Shown here: positions 1 to 10,500 of the stretch, one piece after another | How positions within the stretch are numbered: the first letter of the stretch is position 1 | Layout: each line of letters starts with the position of its first letter | NCBI GenBank assembly: GCA_034698045.1 | Contig: JAQGAU010000452.1 | Span: 1 to 27,930, forward strand | Source of the DNA: Paramacrobiotus richtersi | Taxonomy: Eukaryota; Tardigrada; Eutardigrada; Parachela; Macrobiotidae | DNA: 27,930 bases | Direction: 5' to 3' | Notes under the pieces: model-generated | The model's input: the letters and a program-made list of their open reading frames with translations, nothing else | Told to the model about the DNA's origin: nothing | Database searches by the model: none | Translations under genes and position numbers: made by a program

Positions 1-44
1 CTTGCCGCTCATGCAGACCGACAATATACCGATTGTCTGGCGTG

Positions 45-592
45 GTTTTTGATACACAATCGATAGTCAGTGTCTACAGTTGATGTCAGTCGTGAAGTTC
101 GCCTTTTTGATTCCAAAATGTGATTCTAAGCGTTTTACATTGTGAAATGCTTTGATTTGCAATGGCATCATAGGAGATGATTCTAAAGTGGGAAATGTTA
201 AGGTTGGGATGTTTTGAAACGATTCCTCCGTTTTTTGATCAGTCAGTGTGAAGAGAGATGGTTCCAGGAATTAGTTCATCCTTCTTGTTTCCGAAATGTG
301 ATTTTAAACGTTTTACACGGTGAAATGCTTTGATTGGCATTTGCATTACAGTAGATCATTCTAAAGTGTGAAACTTGAAGGTTAGGGTGTCTCGAAAAAA
401 TTGCTCCGTTTTTTGATACACAGTATGCATGGAGAGAGTTGGTTTCGGTCGTGAAGTTTGCCTTTTTGATTCTAAAATGTGATTTTTAGCGTTTGAGAGT
501 GTAACGTGCTTTGATTTGCACTGGCATCATAGTGGATCGTTTTAAAGTGTGTAAATTGGAAGTTTGATGTTTTGACACGATTCCTTTGTTAG
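45..592. repeat. Tandem repeat, ~180 bp unit, about 3 copies
   Basis: Three diverged head-to-tail units begin near 45, 231 and 409. Each carries the same ordered landmarks: a run like TTTTTTGAT, then AAATGTGATT (at 116, 294 and 475), then GTGAAATGCTTTGATT or a variant, CATCATAG/CATTACAG, TTCTAAAGTG, and a GATTCCTCCG-like end. Spacing between landmarks is 178 and 181 bp. The end of an earlier unit is visible at about 30-44, so the array continues to the left. The last unit stops inside its CCTTTGTT end, directly before the ATG at 593. It contains no sizeable open frame. It could be a minisatellite/satellite block or an intron of the following gene filled with repeats. Confidence 0.85.
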
Positions 593-1484
593 ATGGGACT
601 GGACGGGGATGAATGGCTGCTCCAGCGCCGGAAACTCTTATACGGGATCGATGCGGCCCGCAAGCACGAGTGGATCTCCAACGAGGCCGTCAACTTTGTG
701 TATGGGTTGCTGGATGCCGGGCGCATGCCGGAGGAGCGGGAGAGGGCGGTGCAGCGCGCCCACCGCGATCTGGGGTCCGCCGCGCAGCAGGTCCTGGCCG
801 CCAAGAAGATTGTGGGATTGCATGGGGCGAATATGGGGTATCTGAAGAAACTGCTGTACAAGTGCCAGCACAGCGTGAGTGAGGTGTTCCGCGTCGTGGT
901 TTTCGTGTTTTACTTATTTCTTTTTTATTAAGCAGATAAATTAGTTGAGTTATGTTTTTATTAGAAATTGTTTTAATTTTTTTTAAATATTTTCCCCCTG
1001 TTTTCGATTAATTTTTTGATTAATAAGTTTAAATTATGCTGTTATCAATTTTGTTTATTATCCATCTTTTTTTAATTTTTTGTAGTAATTTTGTTCCATT
1101 TTTTGATGAATTTTAAGCACAATTAACTTTTTATGTGATGGCCTTTTCCGTAGGATTGGCTTCGTTCAGAGGGGGCTTCTTTTATTGTGATTTCATTTCC
1201 AGTTTTTGTATCGTTCATCTGTATTTATTGGGATATTTTATTGAAATATTCTAATCCATGTGTAATGTTTTAGTAAAATACGACGTCAATTGATTTCAGT
1301 GATTTTTTTTCTGATTTTTTTGTATGTTGAACAGGACAATATCGTGGAACGTCAAGCTGATTTGGAAGAAATCCGCATCAACGCCGAGAATCTCGTGCGC
1401 ACCGCCGACCGCCTCAAGGGTAGTCTGTGCCTGTTGCGCACCGTCATGGCCGAGAAACTGGCGGCGCCAGCTGAAAATAACTAA
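593..1484 (+). CDS. Small helical protein of unknown function, two exons
   Basis: Exon 1 is 593-874 and exon 2 is 1335-1484. The donor is CAGC|GTGAGT and the acceptor GAACAG|GAC, both phase 0, giving 143 residues. I do not recognise the family. The product looks almost entirely helical and charged, rich in Glu, Arg, Leu and Ala, with coiled-coil-like stretches in exon 1 (about residues 55-75) and in most of exon 2 (DNIVERQADLEEIRINAENL). No signal peptide or membrane segment is seen. Exon 1 is very GC-rich while the intron and flanks are AT-rich, which supports coding. The start is uncertain: TTAG just before the ATG could be a splice acceptor, so 593 may open an internal exon whose upstream part lies in or beyond the tandem repeat. 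The end is set by the TAA at 1482-1484. Confidence 0.6.
875..1334 (+). other. AT-rich intron of the 593-1484 gene
   Basis: GTGAGT opens the intron and TGAACAG closes it. It is 460 bp long, T-rich with many runs of five or more T, and much longer than most introns in the window. I see no gene or repeat in it. Confidence 0.65.
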
Positions 1485-3344
1485 CCACGTCTTTCGTTTA
1501 AACTAACGCGTGATCCGTCTTGTCATCCTAGCCAAGATGTTTTTCTAATAGATTTTTTTCTTTCTTGTATTGGGTATTATTTGTTTGATGTGATAGCGAC
1601 CGTGTTGTCGCTGGATAATGTGGTGTACTACAAGTATCGATATAGGCCTTTTTTTACTATTCCTTTCATTCCCGTGTGTTTAAACTTTAACTAGGTTGTT
1701 TATAATCTTGGCAATTGTTTTAGTCCAGTATTATGTTGTTGCGGTTAGTGTATGGGGGATGATGTCGGTCACAGGAAATCACAAGTTGCCTTTATTATAA
1801 ATGAATCATGATTAAAGTGTGTGCTGAAGCGGGTGTGTGTGGGATTTGCATTAGTATTCGATTTATTTTTATTATATAACAAGATAGCAGTCAACACTAA
1901 TAAAGTAAAAAGCGAAAGCATGCTATATAGGTTGTTAATCACACATAGCCGCGTTAGAGGGCACTGTTACTTCAACACAGGAAGCTGTGTTATTTTTATC
2001 CAGAAGGTGGGCATGAGTTTCCGCCAGGAGAAGGGTGAACTGCAGTACATAAAAGATAAGAGCATGATGGTTCATTCGGGCAGACGCTGGCTGCACTGTA
2101 GGAGTGCGGTAACATTTAGAATTTGCGGAGATTTTAATTTTAATCAATATATGAAAAATGTTACGATGCAACAGATCCAAGGCACCTAAAGAGTAAGATT
2201 TACGGCTGCGTAGAACTGCGCATAATAAATAAGAATAAAGTAAACAAGGCAGTTCTTGTCTAAGTACTCGCGAGCGGCTTCGTCAGACAACAAGATCACG
2301 AGTGGGACTAGGCCTGCTGCCAGTGAAACTAGGCCTGCTGCCGTTTAAATAAACTGACATTGTACATCTATTACATACAGCGCATATCGGTACGACAGTA
2401 CGTACTTGGCGAAGTTCTGACGCCGTCCGTTGCGGTCGGCATGCGCACGGCACACACGCCGCCTTAACGAGGATCGGGCATCCACAGGAGCCTGCAGTGA
2501 ACGTAGACCAGACAACACAGATGCGTCCGGCATACAGAAGAAGCATACCTTTGTAGTTTTGCGGCGTCACACAGCGGAAGCACTGGAGGGTCCCGTTGCG
2601 ACAGATGTCGGTTGCAGTGTTCGTTGGTAACCCTACAACATCGATAGAAGTATAGACTTTTATCAGCCGATTGGTTGGACTGGCTTACCATAAGTGCGCA
2701 TTCGATTGTCCATCAAAAGAACCAACATACAGTAAAGGATCAGCTGTATGGCCATTAGAAGAGACGATGATACATGAATATGCACGGCCTATATGTGAAA
2801 TATGCACAAATTGATGTGAAAGTTATGTTACAATACAGGGCAAATCAGCGGTTAATTTAAAAAGGCAAACATTTAGATTCTAGGCTGGCTGTAGTGCGCT
2901 GTGTCTAACAATCGTACATATCCACACTGTTTTTCAGTTTTGTGGGAAAACAACCTTCGGCATGTTCGCTGATTAAAGGTAAACAACATCGGATTCTTGT
3001 AATTTTGTTTTTTTGCCCCTGTAGCTGTAGGCACTCAGGGACTCTGAGTCAGAGCCACCGACATCTTATGGCGGTTGCTGTGTTTACTGCGTTACATGTG
3101 TTGTATAAGCAGGAAAGGCTGTTGTGAATTTTGTTCCTTTCCGGTTAACCCGGAAACGTATGCCGGATACCGACAAATATGTTGCTGGGTTGTTCTGTGT
3201 ACCGTTTCGTGTCAGTTTTGAAGGTTTGTGTTTGTTGGTCAGCCAGCAAGTTACCTCAAAAAGTGAGTAGTTTTTAGTATAGCTATATAGTACAGTATTT
3301 CTGTATTGGGCTGATCGAGACTCGGAGATTGTTCTCCTAATTGG
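1485..3344. other. Intergenic, no gene recognised
   Basis: Open frames here (for example 1821-2189 + and 2283-2570 -) lack homology I can see, mostly start with non-ATG codons, and overlap each other on both strands. A 15-base direct repeat, ACTAGGCCTGCTGCC, occurs twice at 2307-2342. Nothing else is supported. Confidence 0.6.
2307..2342. repeat. Short direct repeat, 15 bp twice, 21 bp apart
   Basis: ACTAGGCCTGCTGCC is present at 2307-2321 and again at 2328-2342. It lies in sequence without any recognised gene. Confidence 0.7.
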
Positions 3345-3409
3345 TGGAAAACATCTTCAATGGCAGAAGAATCTGGATGGGACACGTTTCTGACCCGACT
3401 TTACCGTGA
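3345..3409 (+). pseudogene. Relic of a serpin 3' end
   Basis: Bases 3368-3409 read RIWMGHVSDPTLP followed by TGA. This matches the last residues of the intact serpin at 14282-15887 (TILFMGHVSDPTLA and TGA), and the nucleotide match continues a little past the stop (GAGAAAGCGCTAAC here, GAGATAATGCTAAAC there). Upstream the frame is closed by a TAA at about 3339 and serpin likeness fades, so only the last 15-20 codons survive. The same tail recurs, more decayed, on the minus strand at 12938-12992. I read it as the edge of a duplicated block, not a working exon. Confidence 0.75.
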
Positions 3410-3984
3410 GAAAGCGCTAACATTAATACGGTATGATTCACGACGCTGCTGCATTGACGTTTAGTCCGAACAAGTTTTGAAGTGACGTTATGGTAGTGCT
3501 AGTAGACGGTAGATCACTACTGTTTTTCATCTAACGGCATCAGCTAGGGCTTTAAAAGTTAAATGTCCCAGTCGGAACGGTGCGCTAAGTATGTATCCAG
3601 ACTTCCAGTCACGCTCCAGGTAGCAGTCTCGCGATTCGGCTTGATGACGGAACCCAACTCGTGTATGGTCTTTTATGCCCATAAAAGAAATAGTAACGGG
3701 AGAAACACGAAAAGAAATCGAGCACTGTAGCAACGCATTTCTATTCTGCCCGAAAGAATCGTGAACTGCGTTTTGCTAAGGTCACACGTTGGCGCAGTAC
3801 TGCGGGGTAGCAGACAGCAGGATGGCGCCAAACTCAGGCGACTATCAGCTATGAAAAATGGCACAGCCACACCGCATCGGTGATATATATTCATTAATTT
3901 GGCAAGTTAGCCCTGGCACGGAGTGCTGCCTGATTATTCACTCCTTACAATGTTAACCAATGTTAACCAGTGCTAAGTACATCC

Positions 3985-4260
3985 GGTCAGATCAGACAGC
4001 CATGTTCAATGTATGCAACTGCATAGTCGCGATGGGATTCATGTCCACCGGACTTTATTTGTCTGCCTAACACTGAGCCGGGTATAAATAAGTGCAGAAA
4101 AAATGTGATCAAATCCTCAGTTTCAACTTGGATTTCGTGTATGATCCAGTTAATCTGACTTGTGAAGATTCAAGAGGTAACTTTGTCAGAACGGCTGCGG
4201 AACTTTATTATCGTTAGATCCCTGTCCATATAAATCCGGTACGACTATTCATATAAGTTT
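3985..4260 (+). pseudogene. Relic of a guanylate-cyclase ligand-binding exon
   Basis: Bases 4113-4217 read FNLDFVYDPVNLTCEDSRGN and then FVRTAAELYYR before a TAG. Exon 1 of cyclase A has FKLDFVYDPINLTCEDSRAN and then VVRRTAEWHYRKRN at the same place. Upstream, GTCAGATCAGACAGCCATG (3986-4004) and GGATTCATGTCCACCGGA (4035-4052) also match cyclase A exon 1 (11660-11620 on the minus strand), but stops, a deletion of about 17 bp and shifted frames break the reading. Weak likeness runs on past 4217 to about 4260 (CCGGTACGACTATTCAT against CAGGTACGATGTTGAAC). It is an ANF-receptor-family fragment in the opposite orientation to cyclase A and cannot be functional. Confidence 0.85.
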
Positions 4261-4320
4261 TTGCCTCAGCATCTGATGATAATTTACTGTCAGCCAGACT
4301 TTCAGCTTGCTTTTGCTTAA

Positions 4321-5373
4321 CTAACCACAAAGCATCGAAACTTTCAAGACAATGGGCGTCTTTTTAAAATTTTTGGAAGTCACTAAGCATAGAAACGGGT
4401 TTATTGTGCAGTCCAGTGTAAACAAGAAGTTTACAACGGCCAGAACGCACACATCCAAGTAGGGCGTAGTCATTAAGAGACTGTAGATGACGTGACCAGG
4501 CGTCCAGAACAATATGGAACTGACGAATAGAATCGTTAATATACGGAAATGCCCGCCTCGACCAGCCACCGAACGTCCGGTACTTTGTCCCCGAAATCCA
4601 AAAGAATTCGCAGAAGTAGGCGCTTCCATGGACGAAGAGATGGTGTGAACAGCAGGTCGTACTCTACCGGTACAGATCCGAACTTTTCGTCGAGTTTTCA
4701 GTTTGTAAATCACGGCAGGATAAATCAGAATAACCAGCAGCTGCGGGATCTGGTGCGTGAAATATCCATAAATTCTGGAATACAAAAGCGATTGGCTGCG
4801 AAAGTTGTATATGCACATGCTGGCCGAATCCGCTGAACGGTTGCGGTTTTCCTTCCCGATGAATACCGCCATGGACAGTGCATTCACAGCCAGCAGCAGT
4901 ACGACGATCAGCGTAGCGGTCAGTTTGTGCGAATGACGCAATCGGTCAGCAAAGGGATAGGTGACGGCCCACAGGCGGTTGGCACTGATTAGCACATGCA
5001 TCCACACGATACTAGCGCTGGTACTCTGGGCACAGTACAAGACAACTTGACAGAAACCCTCCCCAAATATCCAACTACGCTGTAAGCTGTTACTGATACT
5101 GGCAATGTTACTGGTGCAAGATTTGACCAGGTCTAACACGGACAGTGTTACAATGTAGCTCAAAAACGGCGTTCGAAGGTGGGGACTTGTACAGTAGATC
5201 AGAAGAAAGAAGGTGTTGGCTAGATAACTGAGTATAGTAACGCTGATGTATAAGTACCCAACGAAAATAACATTCTGTTGGTTCCTAACAGACAGTGCGA
5301 TGGATATGTTTGTTGTCAGGTTTGACAACGGGTCCTGGAAAAACTCATCCGCTAGTATGGATAAATTATGCAT
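4321..5373 (-). CDS. Rhodopsin-family G-protein-coupled receptor, single exon
   Basis: A 350-residue intronless seven-transmembrane receptor from ATG 5373-5371 to TAG 4323-4321. The open frame extends further upstream but without an ATG. The extracellular N-terminus has three N-glycosylation sites (N3, N18, N22). TM1 lies at about 34-60 (LANTFFLL), and TM2 holds SVLDL (the D2.50 position). The W..G..FC motif precedes TM3, whose end reads ANRLWAVTYP, so DRY is replaced by NRL. An ECL2 Cys (SMCIY) could pair with the TM3 Cys. TM6 has FWTPGH in place of CWxP, and TM7 has DCTINPFLC in place of NPxxY. The family binds small ligands or peptides at the cell surface and signals through G proteins; the ligand cannot be told. 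The altered DRY and NPxxY motifs suggest a divergent lineage-specific receptor. Confidence 0.9.
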   Translation of the reverse strand: MHNLSILADEFFQDPLSNLTTNISIALSVRNQQNVIFVGYLYISVTILSYLANTFFLLIYCTSPHLRTPFLSYIVTLSVLDLVKSCTSNIASISNSLQRSWIFGEGFCQVVLYCAQSTSASIVWMHVLISANRLWAVTYPFADRLRHSHKLTATLIVVLLLAVNALSMAVFIGKENRNRSADSASMCIYNFRSQSLLYSRIYGYFTHQIPQLLVILIYPAVIYKLKTRRKVRICTGRVRPAVHTISSSMEAPTSANSFGFRGQSTGRSVAGRGGHFRILTILFVSSILFWTPGHVIYSLLMTTPYLDVCVLAVVNFLFTLDCTINPFLCLVTSKNFKKTPIVLKVSMLCG

Positions 5374-7548
5374 GGTGGTGAAATACTTGATAACGTCCGG
5401 AAGGAATGGTTCGAAGCTAATATCTGAATCAACCTGTACGATGGACAGCCTGTGCCCTGGACGCAAGAACAAAATTATAATTATATGAATATGAGCAAAT
5501 CATCATTACACATACAATACACTGATACGACCTTTTCCGAAGGTTTTCAACGTTTTTTCGGCCCGAATCACAAGTGACAAGTGTAAATGCATTTTTAGAC
5601 GGGACCATGCCTTTTAAGAAAAATCACCGTCGGAAAGGATCAGCTTAAGGATCCCTGCGGTCCTCAATATAATTTGGGAAAATATTGTTCGAACAGCGAT
5701 TATGCTACCGGTGTCAGTGTACGAGTGTCAGTTGTCCCAAACCTTTCTTTTTTATAATATGTGTCCAGGTGGGTTCAGCGGCACTGAATTGACCCAAGCT
5801 GGGTCAAACCGCAAGGATCATAGACATTTATCAATAAGAACAACCTCAGCCATTCGGAGTACCGCTTTTGCTTAAAACGACGGGTAGCGAAAAGGTCGAC
5901 CTCGTGATCCAGACGTCCGCGTCATAAGTCTGCACCATTGTTGCTTTACCCCTGCGTCTCTGGCATTGTTTCTTTTTACCTTCTTTTATTGCACTCCGCT
6001 TGCACATAGAAGCAGTGATCCTTGCTGAGTCTTCTAATGCCGCAAAACTGCTTTCTAGTTGTTCCCTCGTCTGGTCGATCTATTTGCAAATGTGCACCGG
6101 CACTGGGTACCAAGAGACAATTCTTCCCAGCCAACTGATAAGATCTAGTGCCAAGGGAAGAGGACTAGAGCAGAATGGCGATAAATACAGCTCAGGTCAG
6201 CCTAATCGGTTAAATTAAAGGCCTTGTAAAATGCTGCCATAGTTTTGTTTCAGGTATGGTGCTGTGGTCCTTGTCGCATATGTACCGTGTATCCAAATAA
6301 GAAGTAATTTTTGTTATTAATTTTTTATAGAGTAAGGTTCTTCTTATTATTTGATGAGGTTTAATAACAATTAGTTGTCACCGTTGATGGACACTGATAG
6401 CATGGTGTCGATATAAGTGTCGAGTTCATTGTCGAGATCCTAAATCAGCTTTCAAAATGGCCGATCCTGATGCTGGTAAAAAGTTGTTGATGCTCGAAGT
6501 TGGCCCTTATCTCGGGTCCCCCATCATTGTTATAGTTTCATCCACCGCACTATAACTCATCGAAAAGCTTTCGACTTACGAGCCGTCACGTTATGGGGAA
6601 CTATTAGCGCATATTACTGCAATAACTCTGCATCGTTGGAACAGAAGCTTTCCTCAAGCCGGTTCCCGAAACTACCCGACAAAAGTAACGGAAACGTTAG
6701 ACGCGGGGTTATGTTCCAGTGAAATTACAGCGAAACTCGTTAACTGTTCAGAATCCTCGTGTGCTGAGGGGGTTGCTCTCTACGTATATACTGAGTCTTG
6801 AGCGGTCAATTTCAGGAAGATAATAATTTAGCATACAACTGTGAAAAGAAATAACAATACTTTCCATAAGCTGTGAGCCAAAGTGACTACAATATATAAC
6901 ATCATGTACAGTACCAGCATAATGTATATATATAATACCCGGTATAGGAGTTTCATTAGCTACAGCCACAGGAGCTGACCTGACAAACGAATGGCACAAA
7001 GCGCCCCTTTTGCGATGCAGAAAGATGTAATTTCTTCGCGTATTTGACGCCTACAATTCTGGGCATTTCTAGATTGCTCTGTATTGTGAGTTAGTTTGTG
7101 ACGTCGGTATGCAGTATCCGTTTCATATCAACTTTGTAACTTAAGTTTCCTTCTTACATGTTACGCAACTATGTCTAGTCTCCCTTGTTGTGGTTCGTAA
7201 GTGACTTCGATGGTGTTCTTGTGAGTGTTGTTCTAATCAAACAGACTTTGAAGTCCTGTGTAAACGGGTTGTCTGCTTCGGAAGAATATTATTATTATTA
7301 TTATTATCCTGCAGCCGAAGCCTTCGTCAGCTGAGGTACGTTTGTTTGCTAGCGCAAGTTGCGCAACCATCGTAAACAACACATAACAGCCAGATCTATT
7401 CAGAAAAGCCAAACTGTCGCCTACATGTCTATTTGACATGATATAATTAGCACAACACATAACTAACGACACCAAACGAGATACTCGGCAAACGACCATT
7501 TGTGACGAGAAATCTACAGAATGGGAACTGTGGTAGCATTCTCACTCG
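5374..7548. other. Intergenic, no gene recognised
   Basis: About 2.2 kb between the GPCR start and the 3' end of cyclase A. Small open frames (for example 6000-6218 +, 6748-6999 -, 7233-7499 -) show no family features. It should hold the GPCR promoter and cyclase A 3' UTR. The only structured sequence noted is a short ATT microsatellite at 7288-7307. Confidence 0.6.
7288..7307. repeat. (ATT)n microsatellite
   Basis: Six and two-thirds uninterrupted ATT units. Confidence 0.95.
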
Positions 7549-10500
7549 TTAAATTAGAGCTTCCTGCTGAATGAGAAGCCAGTAAGTTATCATTTCGTGC
7601 TTTCCTTTTATTGCCAGCAGACCCCTGGGCTCAACTGCAAATTCTGGGAAACCGTCCAGAAGCGTGTGGCTATCGGGACTAAGATGGATCCGCCCTGGCA
7701 GTCCGTGGCTACACATTCGGGAAGCCATGTTGACCGTGTCACCAAACCTGTCAAGAAAGATTCGACATTTGTTTTCAATGGCGATACAGTGCGAAATCGG
7801 CAGGTACAAAAGATGCACAGATCTGCAATACAGATTGTACATTCCATAATTTCTCAGCTAGTCATTTGCAGAATCTTCTTAAACCATAACCTAATTAAGC
7901 CATTAACTGATTTTTGAAGATACGCAGTGAAACATGTCGTCTTGCCAGAGTACAAAACGTCTACGCTGCAATTAGCAACACCTACAGACAGTAACGAGGT
8001 CTTTTAGACCCCATTAGTCCGGCGGCGCACGGACCTACAGTATGGGTACACACATAAAAAGAAAGTCACGCGGTAGGATACGGAATATATATCTACCGGA
8101 ATGAAAGCCAGTTTTGAACTGAAGGTGCTGTAGAAGCAAGCGTTCCTGCTCCGTATCGCGCAGTTTGACTGCAAAAGTGGCAATCCGCGCAACATGATCC
8201 TGACCGCACCTTTCAGGAAGACCGCTGGCCACCTGGAATAATTATTAACAACCTTTGTTCTGGATACGAAAGGTTAGCTCTTGCCATAAACGAATCGCCA
8301 ACAGCTTCCACTTTGTAAACACTACATTCAGTCGACAGTTTATCGATGCTGATCTCAGTTTCGTCCACCAAACCAATCATAGTTTCCGGAGAGTTCGTTT
8401 GGACAAAATCCGTAAATCCGTTAAGATCGGTGAACATCACTGTCACACAGTCGAAGAACTCTGGCGATAAGTGTCTACCAGCTCTGAGCTCCTTTACAAT
8501 CGTCCTAGATTATACGGGGCCGATTTTATGCAGATGTATGGTGGGTGATACATATGAACCAACCGCACCCACCTCGGTAGAAATTGTCCAATAATGTCCT
8601 CACATTTCTGCATTTCGACCTTCAGTTCGCTTGTTCGAACTGCTATTTGCTCTTCCAGATCCACTGCGTAGTTAACCAGTCTGTTGAGTAGTTTTTCGTA
8701 TAGTCCGTGTTGCTGATGTTTTCCGGGCGACGAAACAGAGACGGCTTCGGCAAATGCCAACCGAAGGTCATGCGCACCGGGTCGCGTTAGGGGGTCTCGA
8801 TTCCAGCATGGTCGTATGACCTTTTCTAGATGTTGCATTTGTGAAAAGTCAAAGCTGTGGAGTAGTTGTTGGACATCCGTAGGGGCAACACTCTCTGTGC
8901 GTTCTACGAACATGCATGCCATAAGACAACCACCTGACTACTGAGCGAATGACACTTACTTTCGCACAGCGACCGAATATTTTGATACAAACTCCCTTTT
9001 GTCAACATGTCGCATAAAACCATCCCCGAGGAAAAGACGTCAATAGACTGATATGCTCTGGGGTTGTCAGGAATGAACTGCTCGGGTGTTGCCCAGTAAA
9101 AGCAGTCCCAACTGTTTTCCGTACAGTCGACACACTCCTTACAAACTATGGCCAATTCTTTCTGCAGCCGATCCGTTGCCACGTGGGTAAGCTGCAGTGT
9201 GAAATGTCTGTCTATCCAGCAGGCCAAGCTGCTGATCCGACCGTGATACTGCAGCGGTGATGAATGAATATATTGGAGCCCCTGCAAATTCCAGTGTAAT
9301 AACATGCCAACCTGAGTTACACAAAGAGTTATCGTTTGTGCAACGACATACATTAAGATAGTCCATAATTATCGAGTGGATTAGAAGGTCATCAACAGCA
9401 ACAAACCCGCCAAATAACTGCGGTAGGGCGCCTCTACTGGGGTACTCGAAAACAGTCGCAATCCAGACGGTACCATGCGCGGAGCTCATCGTTAATCCAT
9501 AAAACCGGCAAACATTCATGTGCTCCATTCCCTTCACCTGTAACAGCCAGGTGTGATTGACTGACAATTTACAATGAAAAATGCTACAAGTACTTTTCTC
9601 AGTACCGCCAGTAGGGATTTGCTTGCCGACATGTTCGTAAAGGTCACTTGGTGACAAGCACCAGTAATTGTGGTCAGCATGACTGATTTTAGCTCGTGCA
9701 CCGCAAAGCCCGTCTGCTTCATCTAGAAAAGTCAGGTTCACGTACTTTCAAAATAAACAGTTTTTGAAAGAGAATTTTGGTACCTTTCTTGACTCAGTGC
9801 TCCGGCAAACAACAATAGATGCGCGCTGGCCCATATGGGGCTTTTTTATTTCGTTTTGTTGTATTGACATCCGTGATCCCGACAGATACTGCGACTCTGC
9901 TTTCTGTGGCAGTTCAATTTTCCACCAGCTACCGTAAAGCAGTTGATTTTCTGCCTTCCATTTGCTGTTCCTGAAGCGTGAAGTCAGTGGACTTTTATGT
10001 TATCCCAAAATTGGTTTGTTGCTATAACATACCTGATGCTTCCGAAAGAGACAATCCCAATAATAATACATAATCCAAATAAAGTGAAAACCACCACGTA
10101 AACCAACCGGTTATCAGCTGTAACAAGCAATGATGATGCGGGTGATTTTGGAAACATCAGCATTTGTGCTTACGTGGTGGTAAGCATGAGCTACTCTCGT
10201 AAAGATATCCACAGATAGGTACATTGGGTGGTGGAAAGGAAGTGTTGACCCAGGACGTGAGCTGTTTCGATTCCGTCAGTTTCGCGTTTTTGGCACTCTT
10301 GTACAAAAATGGCTGAGAGGCACAATTGCCGCACAAAAAGACAGACCAGTTACTCCTGTGCTAGGTGGTGTTTGTAGTTCGGTGTATACCTGGCGATTCC
10401 CCGTAGGCGTGATATAAGAAACCGTGAGATTAGAGCGTCGTTGACCTTCGAGATCAATGTACATGCTATCCCCGCATATGACATCGTTAAATGTTCGGTT

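Larger units (their letters stand above)
3345..4260 (+). repeat. Inverted segmental duplication, copy 1 (decayed)
   Basis: Read on the plus strand this block is collinear with the minus strand from 13000 down to about 11490. The shared order is: serpin tail; a spacer containing GACGTTAT and GGTAGATCACTACTG (3484-3520; mate near 12845-12865); a stretch with GCAGACAGCAGGATGGCGCC (near 3811; mate near 12593); GCTGCCTGATTATTCA (near 3925; mate GCTGCCTAATTCATAATTCAT near 12485-12510); then cyclase receptor sequence. Copy 1 lacks roughly 700 bp that lie between the spacer and the receptor exon in copy 2, and carries many small indels. Confidence 0.8.

Noticed and set aside
1821..2189. 122-codon open frame on the plus strand
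   Set aside because: Starts with CTG, has no domain features, no splice partners and lies in low-GC sequence where such frames occur by chance.
5374..5472. In-frame extension upstream of the GPCR ATG
   Set aside because: It begins with TTG and has no signal peptide or ATG; treated as 5' UTR or possibly the end of an unseen upstream exon.
9139..9741. 200-codon minus-strand frame
   Set aside because: It reads through an intron of cyclase A in one frame; only 9537-9352 is coding, as paralogue B shows.
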